This document shows positions 1-6,256 of a DNA stretch of 8,223 nt, one piece after another. The notes below the pieces were generated by a model that made no database searches, was not told where the DNA came from, and saw only the letters and a program-made list of their open reading frames with translations. The position numbers and the translations under genes were made by a program. The DNA lies in contig JAJZMN010000113.1 in the NCBI GenBank assembly GCA_021850345.1, positions 1 to 8,223 on the forward strand, read 5' to 3'. The DNA is from Actinomycetes bacterium. GTDB taxonomy: Bacteria > Actinomycetota > Acidimicrobiia > Acidimicrobiales > RAAP-2. Every line of letters begins with the position of its first letter. Within the stretch, counting starts at the first letter, position 1.

Positions 1-103
1 GATCTAATAGCGGGCCAGGTTCTTCTCGGGCTTGGTCGCGGGAGTCTGTGCCGCGAGCCGTGGGGGCGCGGGGGATTTCGGCGGCAGGACTGACCGCGCG
101 AAC

Positions 104-132
104 TTGTCGGGCAGAAATGTGAGCGCTAACGT
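104..132 (+). promoter_or_regulatory. Predicted promoter of the transporter operon
   Basis: A -35-like TTGTCG (104-109) and a -10-like TAACGT (127-132) are separated by 17 nt. TAACGT fits the actinobacterial TAnnnT -10 pattern, and TTGTCG matches TTGACA at four of six bases. The -10 shares its first four bases with the right half of the LacI-type operator at 119-130, so a bound repressor would block RNA polymerase. Transcription would start near 139 and give a leader of more than 400 nt before the ATG at 566. This is inferred from sequence only; a second promoter nearer 566 (for example around a TAGCGT at 512-517) cannot be excluded. Confidence 0.5.
119..130 (+). promoter_or_regulatory. LacI-family operator, copy 1
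   Basis: GTGAGCGCTAAC is a near-perfect palindrome (one mismatch from GTTAGCGCTAAC) with the central CG typical of LacI/GalR-family operators. Its left half, TGTGAGCGCT when the preceding T is included, equals the half-site of the symmetrised E. coli lac operator. The identical 12-mer recurs at 7301-7312 upstream of araD. The likely binder is the LacI-family protein encoded at 6253-7287. Confidence 0.75.
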
Positions 133-398
133 CGACGCCTGGGGGCTAAGGAGGGGGGAGGTGGCGCCACTGGAGAGATGAGGGGGTCGCAGGCGTCGCC
201 ACCGTGCACGCATTGCATTGGTGCGAGGTTGCAGCGGGTCATGGTCGCGTTGGCGCGCGTTGTCGTGTGGCGCGGGCCCGGGGCATCGAGGCGAATTTGG
301 GTAGCGGCGCAGCTGGTCCCACGTGTGGTCTTGTGACGTAACGGCGACCGCGAAGCGTCGTCGAACTCATCCACTGTCGGCACGACTAACAAGGCGCA

Positions 399-419
399 CT
401 TCTGCACAACTTGCAGAAG
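399..419. repeat. Perfect 8-bp inverted repeat
   Basis: CTTCTGCA (399-406) and TGCAGAAG (412-419) form a perfect inverted repeat around a 5-nt spacer, CAACT. It lies in the long leader, about 150 nt upstream of the binding-protein start. It could be a second regulator site or an RNA hairpin in the leader. No T-run follows, so it does not look like an intrinsic terminator. Confidence 0.6.
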
Positions 420-546
420 ACGAGGTGTAGCGGGGACTGAGGCGGGCGAATTGCGCCGTGCAGAGTCTGTTCGCGCACTGTCCAAGCGGATTCCCGCCCG
501 CAGTCGTTCTGTAGCGTGTGACGGTGGCTCAATCAGGGGTCTTCTT

Positions 547-554
547 GAGAGGAG
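547..554 (+). promoter_or_regulatory. Ribosome binding site deciding the start at 566
   Basis: GAGAGGAG lies 11 nt before the ATG at 566. The upstream in-frame GTG codons (518, 524) have no comparable purine-rich sequence. Starting at 566 also leaves a 16-residue n-region before the twin-arginine motif, which is reasonable for a Tat signal. Confidence 0.55.
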
Positions 555-565
555 CGTCTCGATCG

Positions 566-1720
566 ATGCCGAACTATGACGAGAACGAAGTCAGCACAGA
601 GCAGTTCGAGTTGTCGCGGCGCCGCTTCCTGCGAAACATCGGACTGGCCGCTGCAGCGGTGCCCGCACTCGGGATGCTGACAGAAGGGCTGCTGGACATG
701 CCCGCCTCTGCCAGCGTGGCGGAGCGTGCCGCTGCGAGCCGGCGTCTCGGGCGCAACGCGGTCGCGCCCGAGGCGGTCTTCGCATCGCACCCTGGTTACA
801 AGTTCACGTTTGTCAACCACGTGACGACGAACCCCTTCTTCGTCCCAACTCGCTACGGTGCCCAGGACGCATGCAACCTGCTCGGATGCTCCTACAGCTG
901 GCAGGGGTCGGCGACCTCGGACGTGGGCCAGATGGTTTCGGCCTTCAATGCCGCAGTTGCCGCGCGTGTCGACGGGATCGCCACCACGGTCATCGACAAG
1001 AGCGCCTTCATTGCCCCGACCAACCGGGCCCTTGCAGCGGGCATCCCCGTCGTCGCGTATAACGCGAGCGCGCCGGCATCCACGGCCGCACAGAACCACC
1101 AGTTGGCCTACGTCGGTCAGGATCTGTTCCAGGCAGGCGTGCAGGCCGGGAAGAAGATCCTCCAGGTGGTGAAGAAGGGTGACCTTGTGGCCGGCTTCAT
1201 CGCGACCCCGGGTTCCTTGAACATCCAGCCCCGCTACGACGGCGCTGCTTCGGTGCTGAAGCCGGCGGGGATCAACTTCCCCGAGGTGGCCACCGGTGCA
1301 CTCCTCTCGCAGGAGGCCACCGCCACAGAGGCGTGGTACCTCGGCCACAAGAGCGTCAAGTTCATGTACGCCGTGGATGCCGGGTCGACGTCACAGGCTG
1401 CTGCCGTGGTCGAGAAGCACAACCTGAAGGGCAAGGTCTTCGTCGGTGGCTTCGACTTCCTCGGCACGACGGTCGCCGCCGTCCAGGACGGCTATCAGCT
1501 CTGGACGATCGACCAGCAGCCGTACCTGCAGGGCTTCCTGCCGGTGCTCCAGCTCTTCCTGTACAACGTCTCCGGGGGCCTCGTCGCCCCGGTGCCGACA
1601 GACACGGGGCTCAAGTTCGTGGAGAAGGCAGGGATCGCACCGTACGCGAAGCAGGACCGCTACGAGGGAAGCTCGGCGAGTCCGGTCACGCTGAAGCGGC
1701 CGGCAAAGATCACCGTCTGA
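566..1720 (+). CDS. Tat-exported sugar ABC transporter substrate-binding protein
   Basis: This 384-residue protein is the extracytoplasmic binding component of a pentose-type ABC importer, in the RbsB/periplasmic-binding-protein type 1 (Peripla_BP_4) class. A twin-arginine motif, SRRRFLR (residues 17-23), is followed by a hydrophobic, Ala-rich stretch (about 25-38) and a possible AxA-type cleavage site near residues 47-49. No lipobox cysteine is present, unlike most monoderm binding proteins. The mature part has family features: KFTFVNHVTTNPFF at the N-lobe start (79-92), DGIATTVID (136-144), IPVVAYN (160-166), AYVGQD (181-186) and VFVGGFDF (291-298). Cys103 and Cys108 lie close together and might form a disulfide. 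A longer GTG start at 518 is open but less well supported. The ligand is inferred as L-arabinose or a related pentose from the neighbouring araB and araD; binding residues cannot be read with certainty. Confidence 0.9.
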   Translation: MPNYDENEVSTEQFELSRRRFLRNIGLAAAAVPALGMLTEGLLDMPASASVAERAAASRRLGRNAVAPEAVFASHPGYKFTFVNHVTTNPFFVPTRYGAQDACNLLGCSYSWQGSATSDVGQMVSAFNAAVAARVDGIATTVIDKSAFIAPTNRALAAGIPVVAYNASAPASTAAQNHQLAYVGQDLFQAGVQAGKKILQVVKKGDLVAGFIATPGSLNIQPRYDGAASVLKPAGINFPEVATGALLSQEATATEAWYLGHKSVKFMYAVDAGSTSQAAAVVEKHNLKGKVFVGGFDFLGTTVAAVQDGYQLWTIDQQPYLQGFLPVLQLFLYNVSGGLVAPVPTDTGLKFVEKAGIAPYAKQDRYEGSSASPVTLKRPAKITV

Positions 1721-1721
1721 C

Positions 1722-2774
1722 GTGGCAAAAGGAGCCGGCCTGGTCACCAGTCCGACGCCTGTCGGCCCCGAGCCTCTCCCGTCGACCACGGCGGGAGAGG
1801 CTCGGGCACGCCGAGGGTTGCGTGCGCTCATCGAGCGCAGGGAGGCGGCGATCTTCGTCGTCGCCCTCGGCCTGTTCCTCTACTTCACCTTTGCGACCTC
1901 TGCCTTCATCAGCTACGCGAACTTCGTCACGCTGAGTCAGTTCCTGGCACCGATCGCGGTCATTGGCGCCGGCGAGGCGCTGCTTCTCACCTCTGCCGAG
2001 GTGGATCTCTCGGCGGGGACGAGCTTCATCTTCTTTCCATTTGTCGCCTACTTCTTGTGGACGAACGAGGGTATGCCGATCGTGCTCGCCATCGTCATCG
2101 CCCTCGTCTGTGCCGCATGCTTTGGCGCGATCAACGGGCTCGTGACGGTGATGCTCGACCTCCCCTCGTTCGTCACGACCCTCGGGACGCTGTTCGCCCT
2201 GGATGGGGTCATGCTCCTCACCTCCAACGGCATACAGAACACGTTCAGCTTGAGCGGCACGGGCGGCAACATCCTCGGCGTCTATTCATGGTCCGAGGTT
2301 CTCTGGGCACTCGGTGTCGTGACAGCCATCTTCGTCCTGTTCCACCGGACCCGCTTCGGCCTGCACATCGTTGCGACCGGCGGCAACCAGCTCGGGGCGG
2401 CGGAGGCGGGCGTTGCCGTGCGCAGGGTGAAGGTGTGGACTTTCGTGCTGTGTTCAGTGGTCTCGGCATTCGCCGGAATCATCGACGCGATCCGGATCAC
2501 CACACTTGACCCGGGTAACGACGGTACGACCGAGATGTTCTACGCCATCGCCGCGGCCGTGATCGGCGGCACGGCCCTGACCGGCGGTAGGGGTACGGTG
2601 GTCGGCGCCGGGATCGGGGCGATCGTCCTCGGCATTCTCTACGACGGCCTCAACATCCAGGGCGTGAGCGCTTTCTACTTCCAGCTCGTCCTCGGCGTGG
2701 CGATCCTTCTTGCGATGGCGGCGAATGTGCAGCTTCGGCGGGTCGCGGTGCGGCGCTGGAGGTCCCTGCGATGA
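1722..2774 (+). CDS. Sugar ABC transporter permease (RbsC/AraH type)
   Basis: This 350-residue membrane protein forms the channel of the importer (BPD_transp_2 class). After a 40-residue polar N-terminus, hydrophobic segments appear at about 43-59, 74-91, 103-113, 118-137, 150-167, 193-207, 238-257, 273-285, 292-308 and 319-336. Family motifs include VDLSAG (94-99; cf. IDLSVG), LPSFVTTLGTLFALDGVMLL (147-166), FGLHIVATGGNQLGAAEAG (212-230) leading to VRRVK, the likely ATPase-contact loop, and IGGTALTGGRGT (281-292). The chosen GTG start follows the previous stop codon by one base, suggesting translational coupling. A strong AAAAGGAG (1727-1734) lies just inside the frame, five bases before a CTG at 1740, so the true start could be slightly further in. 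The 3' end overlaps the ATPase gene by 4 nt (ATGA). Confidence 0.92.
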   Translation: MAKGAGLVTSPTPVGPEPLPSTTAGEARARRGLRALIERREAAIFVVALGLFLYFTFATSAFISYANFVTLSQFLAPIAVIGAGEALLLTSAEVDLSAGTSFIFFPFVAYFLWTNEGMPIVLAIVIALVCAACFGAINGLVTVMLDLPSFVTTLGTLFALDGVMLLTSNGIQNTFSLSGTGGNILGVYSWSEVLWALGVVTAIFVLFHRTRFGLHIVATGGNQLGAAEAGVAVRRVKVWTFVLCSVVSAFAGIIDAIRITTLDPGNDGTTEMFYAIAAAVIGGTALTGGRGTVVGAGIGAIVLGILYDGLNIQGVSAFYFQLVLGVAILLAMAANVQLRRVAVRRWRSLR

Positions 2775-3592
2775 CCGACCTCGAGACGACCTCCGCCGCG
2801 AGTTCCGGCGAGAACGCGACCGAGCCCATCTTGACCGTCGAGCACATCAGTAAGACCTTCGGCGCGGTCGTCGCGCTCCGTGACGTGAACATGCATCTCA
2901 ACCGCGGGGAGATACTCGGCCTCGTCGGTGACAACGGGACCGGCAAGAGCACGCTCGTCAAGGTCCTCTGTGGCTTCCACCCCCCTGACACCGGGCGGAT
3001 CATTCTCGAGGGCCAGGAGGTGCACTTTCACTCGGTGCGTGATGCGAGGCGTCACGGCATTGAGACCGTCTACCAGGACCTCGCCCTCGTCCCTCAGATG
3101 TCGATCTACCACAATCTGTTCCTCAATCGCGAGCTGACCTTCGGCGGGATGCTGCGTCTCTTGTCCAATCGCCGGATGCGCCGGCTCGCCGCCGAGTACC
3201 TCGCCGACATCAGGGTGGACATCCCCAACATCGACGCCGAGGTCGAGCAGCTGTCTGGCGGTCAGCGCCAGGCGATCGCCGTGGCGCGCGCCACCCGGTC
3301 GGAAGTGAAGATCCTTCTTCTCGACGAACCGCTCGCAGCGATGGGTGCGAAGGAGTCCTCGCTCATCATCGATCTCATCAAGGACCTCTCCGCGCGGGGC
3401 GTGTCGATGATCATCATCGACCACAACTACACTCACCTTTTCGAGATCTGCGACCGCGTGAATGTCATCGAGCAGGGTCGCATCGCCCTGGACAGGGCCG
3501 TCCGTGACACCTCGGTCGAGGAGCTCACGGCCTACATGGTCGCCGAGTACAGAAGGCAGGTATCGAGCGGCCGTTCAGAAGGTGCTCCCTAA
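2771..3592 (+). CDS. Sugar ABC transporter ATP-binding protein, single domain
   Basis: This 273-residue protein powers the importer from the cytoplasmic side. It has one complete nucleotide-binding domain: Walker A GDNGTGKST (53-61), Q-loop Gln102, signature LSGGQRQ (161-167), Walker B ILLLDEP (181-187) and H-loop His218 in IIIDHN. RbsA and AraG of E. coli carry two fused domains over about 500 residues; this gene has one, as in the FrcA-type ATPases of fructose importers, so it probably acts as a homodimer. The ATG overlaps the permease stop (ATGA) and has a near-ideal GGAGGT (2758-2763) 7 nt upstream. The D-loop region reads EPLAAMGAKE where the family usually has EPTAALGVKE, a mild variation. 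No second ATPase domain is visible downstream. Confidence 0.94.
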   Translation: MTDLETTSAASSGENATEPILTVEHISKTFGAVVALRDVNMHLNRGEILGLVGDNGTGKSTLVKVLCGFHPPDTGRIILEGQEVHFHSVRDARRHGIETVYQDLALVPQMSIYHNLFLNRELTFGGMLRLLSNRRMRRLAAEYLADIRVDIPNIDAEVEQLSGGQRQAIAVARATRSEVKILLLDEPLAAMGAKESSLIIDLIKDLSARGVSMIIIDHNYTHLFEICDRVNVIEQGRIALDRAVRDTSVEELTAYMVAEYRRQVSSGRSEGAP

Positions 3593-3607
3593 CGGCTCTC
3601 CCAGCCG
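3593..3607 (+). other. Short hairpin after the transporter operon
   Basis: CGGCT (3593-3597) and AGCCG (3603-3607) can pair around a CTCCC loop directly after the ATPase stop codon. The stem has only 5 bp and no T-run follows, so it is a weak terminator candidate at best. Confidence 0.2.
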
Positions 3608-3640
3608 AGGAGGGCGCCTACCCGGAGGGAGATCGTCGGC

Positions 3641-3910
3641 ATGAGTGCCCTCTCCCAGTTCAAGTCCCGGATCACCGCTCGCAGCTTCGGTTTCGCCCGA
3701 CGTGGCGGGCCTGGCCAGACAGGGGATAGCCGCAACCGGCCCGCCGGCCCGTCGGCGGACGAATGGGTCGTCGCGGTCCGGGTCTTCGACAGCTGCCCCC
3801 GCTCCGCAGCGCCGGTGAGCCGTCTGCGCGCGCTCGACACGGCCGTTCGCCTCGATCCACAGGGCCCCCACGATGACGACGTGCCGGTCCGCCTTTCGAG
3901 GATCTCATGA
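3641..3910 (+). CDS. Hypothetical 89-residue protein, uncertain
   Basis: I do not recognise this product. It is supported by GGAGGGAG (3624-3631) 9 nt before the ATG and by about 81% GC at third codon positions (hand count), which resembles the neighbouring real genes. The N-terminus, MSALSQFKSRITARSFGFARR, is basic; a Gly/Pro/Ser-rich linker follows, then DEWVVAVRVFDSC. No signal peptide or membrane segment is evident. GGGAGA (3627-3632) can pair with TCTCCC (3651-3656), which would fold the ribosome binding site and start codon into a hairpin. The stop overlaps an ATG at 3907 (ATGA), the start of the next open frame. It could be a small real gene, the remnant of a decayed one, or chance in GC-rich DNA. 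Confidence 0.33.
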   Translation: MSALSQFKSRITARSFGFARRGGPGQTGDSRNRPAGPSADEWVVAVRVFDSCPRSAAPVSRLRALDTAVRLDPQGPHDDDVPVRLSRIS

Positions 3911-4600
3911 GCCCCTCCTCCTGCGCACTGTTTGCGTGTGAGCCGCTTTCGTCCGCGAGCGCCACCGACGTCTGGCGTCTGCGGGGCCCCTGCCGCCGAC
4001 TGCGGGGGGCAGGTGCCCGCCAGGCGTGGTTCCTCCGTCGACAGACCGGATCGGTGGCCCGCGTGGTCTTCGTCGCGCCGGGTCGGCCGGCGCTCTGGCG
4101 CTGGCGGCGCGTGGCCAAAGCCGGGGTCGCCGTCGCGCGCACCGAGCCCTGGGGGCATCGCCGCGGACCTCGCGGTGAGCGCGGCCGACATCGAATCGCG
4201 CTGGGCGCAGCGTCGCGGCTGTCGGGGGTCGAGCCGGTCCACCCCCGTCTGGCGAAGCCTCCTGGGATGGAGAGGCGGATGGGGACAAGTGTGGGCCGCC
4301 GATCCCTCCGGGCTGGCCGCTCCGGCTCCCGCAGCGGTCGACCGCTCTCGCCTGGGCGTGCCGCGCAACGGCACCTGCCGTCGGGTTACCGGGACGGGTC
4401 GGCCTTCGCGTTCTCTCGCGAGTCCCTCGCCAGTGGACCACCCGTCGCGCACGCAGGGCGTCGTGTCCGCACCGGGACGGCGCCGGTGCACCGCGATGGG
4501 GTCAGCGCGGACCGCTGCGGGGCGGTGGGTGCCCGGGGCGCACCAGCGTCGCGGCATCGCCAAGCGGAAAAGGGACGGACCAGGGGAAGGGGAACGCGAG
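3911..4600. other. Unassigned 0.7-kb stretch upstream of araB
   Basis: No recognisable protein, RNA gene or repeat is visible here. A + strand frame from ATG 3907 to TGA 4608 (233 codons) is open and overlaps the araB start by 8 nt. Its first 80 or so codons are strongly GC-ending, but later the coding-like pattern shifts to the araB frame (about 4155-4230, reading GIAADLAVSAADIESRWAQR) and then back. The translation is very rich in Arg and matches no family I know. The araB frame is itself open back to 3911 and the minus strand is open too, as expected where stops are rare. Options are a decayed gene with frameshifts, a fast-evolving small protein, or a long untranslated leader with an araB promoter. 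No full LacI operator is present, only the half-site GTGAGCGC at 4175-4182. Confidence 0.5.
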
Positions 4601-6256
4601 ATGGCTGACACGCCGGTGGCGATCGGGGTGGACTACGGCACGGAGTCGGGCCGCGTGCTCCTCCTCGACCTCGGCACCGGAGCGGAGCTCGCGGTCGAGA
4701 CCGTCTCCTACGCCCACGGCGTCATCGACGCCAGTCTTCCGAGCGGCGTGCCACTCGACACCGACTGGGCGCTCCAGCACCCCGACGACTGGCTCGCCGT
4801 GTTGCGCCGGGGCGTTCCCGCGGCCCTGGCTCGCGCGGCCATCGACCCGTCACGAGTCGTCGGTCTGGGCGTCGACTTCACGTCCTGCACGGTCCTGCCG
4901 GCAACGGCGGACGGGACACCGCTGTGCCTCCTCAAGCCCTGGACCGCGCGTCCCCATGCGTGGCCCAAGCTCTGGAAGCACCATTCGGCACAGCCGATCG
5001 CGGACCGGATGACCGAGATCGCGCTCGAGCGGGGTGAGCCGTTCCTGCGTCGCTACGGGGGACGGATCTCCTCGGAGTGGTACTTCCCCAAGCTCCTCGA
5101 GGTCTTCTTGGAGGACCGCCCCGTCTACGACGCGGCTGCGGTCTATCTCGAGGCGACCGACTGGATCGTCTGGCAGCTGACCGGCACCCTCGCACGCAGC
5201 GCGTGCGCGGCGGGGTACAAGGCGTTGTGGTCGGCCGCCGACGGGCTGCCTCCCCGCGACTACTTCGTCGCGGTCGCGCCGGGCTTCGACCGGCCCGCGG
5301 AGAAACTCGGCACGCAGTTCGCGCCTCTCGGCGGTCGGGCAGGAATGCTGGCTCCGGCGCTCGCCCGTCAGCTCGGCCTGACGGGGGAGGTCGCCGTCGC
5401 TGTCGGCAACGTCGACTCGTTCGTGTCGGTCCCCGGCTGCGGGGTCAGCGACACCGGTGTGCTGGTCTCGGTCGTCGGCACGTCGATCTGCGACATGGTC
5501 GTCGCCGACGACGAGGTGCTGCTCCCCGGCATCACCGGCGTCGTGCGCGAGGGCATCCTCCCCAACAGCTTCGGCTACGAGGCCGGCCAACCCGCGGTCG
5601 GCGACATGTTCGCGTGGTACGTGGACCGGCTCCTCGGCCTCGCGGGGTCCGACAGCTACGCGCGGCTCGAGAAGGAGGCCGCGCTCCTCAGGCCGGGGGC
5701 GAGCGGACTGGTCGCTCTCGACTGGTGGAACGGGAACCGCAGCATCCTCGGCGACGCCGATCTCGGCGGCGTCATCATGGGGCTTTCGCTGCGGACGACC
5801 GCGGCCGAGGTCTATCGGACCCTCCTCGAGGCGGTCGCCTTCGGTGCGCGCGCGATCGTCGACAACTTCGTGACCCACGGCCTGTCCCTCGACAGGGTCG
5901 TCGCGTGCGGCGGCATCGCGGAGAAGAGTCCGCTGCTCATGCAGATGTTCGCCGACGTGACCTCCCGTGAGGTCGAGGTCGCCGGGTCGCCGCAGGTCCC
6001 GGCGCGGGGGGCGGCGCTCTTTGGTGCCGTGGCCGCCGGTGCCGCGCGCGGCGGCTTCGCCGACATCACGAACGCGGCGGCGCGCCTTCGGCCGGCGCCA
6101 GCGACCGTCTACCGCCCCGACGCGGGTGCGCGCCACGCCTACGACGAGCTCTACGCGCTCTACCGGGGCGTCCACGACCATCTCGGGCGCGAGCACGTCG
6201 AGTGGCTCCACGGACTGAAGGCCCTGCGCCGCCGTTCGGGACGGGCTGCAGGGTGA
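4601..6256 (+). CDS. araB: L-ribulokinase AraB
   Basis: AraB transfers phosphate from ATP to L-ribulose, giving L-ribulose 5-phosphate, the second step of bacterial L-arabinose breakdown. The 551-residue length is close to E. coli AraB (566). It is a two-domain FGGY-family kinase: the N-terminal ATPase-fold start is IGVDYGTESGRVLLLDL (8-24). Ribulokinase-specific stretches follow: GVDFTSCTVLP (90-100), LWKHHSAQPIADRM (124-137), GRISSEWYFPK (154-164), EATDWIVWQLTG (184-195) and AGYKALW (204-210). VGNVDSF (268-274) carries the likely catalytic Asp272. VALDWWNGNRS (371-381) and the C-terminal ACGGIAEKSPLLMQMFADV (435-453) are also typical. The ATG has AAGGGG (4587-4592) 8 nt upstream. The frame is open far upstream, but homologues begin at this Met, so the extension is rejected. 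The stop overlaps the repressor start (GTGA). Confidence 0.96.
   Translation: MADTPVAIGVDYGTESGRVLLLDLGTGAELAVETVSYAHGVIDASLPSGVPLDTDWALQHPDDWLAVLRRGVPAALARAAIDPSRVVGLGVDFTSCTVLPATADGTPLCLLKPWTARPHAWPKLWKHHSAQPIADRMTEIALERGEPFLRRYGGRISSEWYFPKLLEVFLEDRPVYDAAAVYLEATDWIVWQLTGTLARSACAAGYKALWSAADGLPPRDYFVAVAPGFDRPAEKLGTQFAPLGGRAGMLAPALARQLGLTGEVAVAVGNVDSFVSVPGCGVSDTGVLVSVVGTSICDMVVADDEVLLPGITGVVREGILPNSFGYEAGQPAVGDMFAWYVDRLLGLAGSDSYARLEKEAALLRPGASGLVALDWWNGNRSILGDADLGGVIMGLSLRTTAAEVYRTLLEAVAFGARAIVDNFVTHGLSLDRVVACGGIAEKSPLLMQMFADVTSREVEVAGSPQVPARGAALFGAVAAGAARGGFADITNAAARLRPAPATVYRPDAGARHAYDELYALYRGVHDHLGREHVEWLHGLKALRRRSGRAAG

Larger units (their letters stand above)
1..565. other. Gene-free upstream region and long leader
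   Basis: No convincing protein is encoded here. Besides the promoter and operator it holds an inverted repeat at 399-419 and the ribosome binding site at 547-554. On the minus strand a 69-codon open frame (213 down to 4) ends at the window edge; its last 37 codons have about four fifths GC at third positions, but it runs through the operator and resembles nothing known to me. A 52-codon + strand frame (178-336) starts directly after GGAGAG with too little spacing for a normal ribosome binding site. Neither is called as a gene. Confidence 0.6.

Noticed and set aside
648..659. 12-bp palindrome CCGCTGCAGCGG
   Set aside because: It lies in the Ala-rich signal-peptide codons and is explained by repeated GC-rich alanine codons.
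533..1348. Minus-strand 271-codon open frame opposite the binding-protein gene
   Set aside because: It is a shadow of the well-supported + strand gene; the translation shows no family features.
4175..4182. GTGAGCGC half-site upstream of araB
   Set aside because: Only the left half matches; in DNA this GC-rich a half-site is likely by chance.
3932..4600. N-terminal extension of AraB by 223 residues
   Set aside because: The frame is open but the translation is Arg/Ser/Pro-rich and unlike ribulokinases, which begin near the ATG at 4601; that ATG has its own ribosome binding site.
4850..6211. Minus-strand 453-codon open frame opposite araB
   Set aside because: Long antisense frames are expected opposite GC-ending codons; the product is Asp/Arg/Val-rich with no recognisable domain, and araB is certain.
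6202..6252. Upstream ATG start for the LacI-family gene
   Set aside because: It lies deep in araB and adds 17 residues of araB-overlapping sequence; the GTG at 6253 gives a standard 4-nt overlap.
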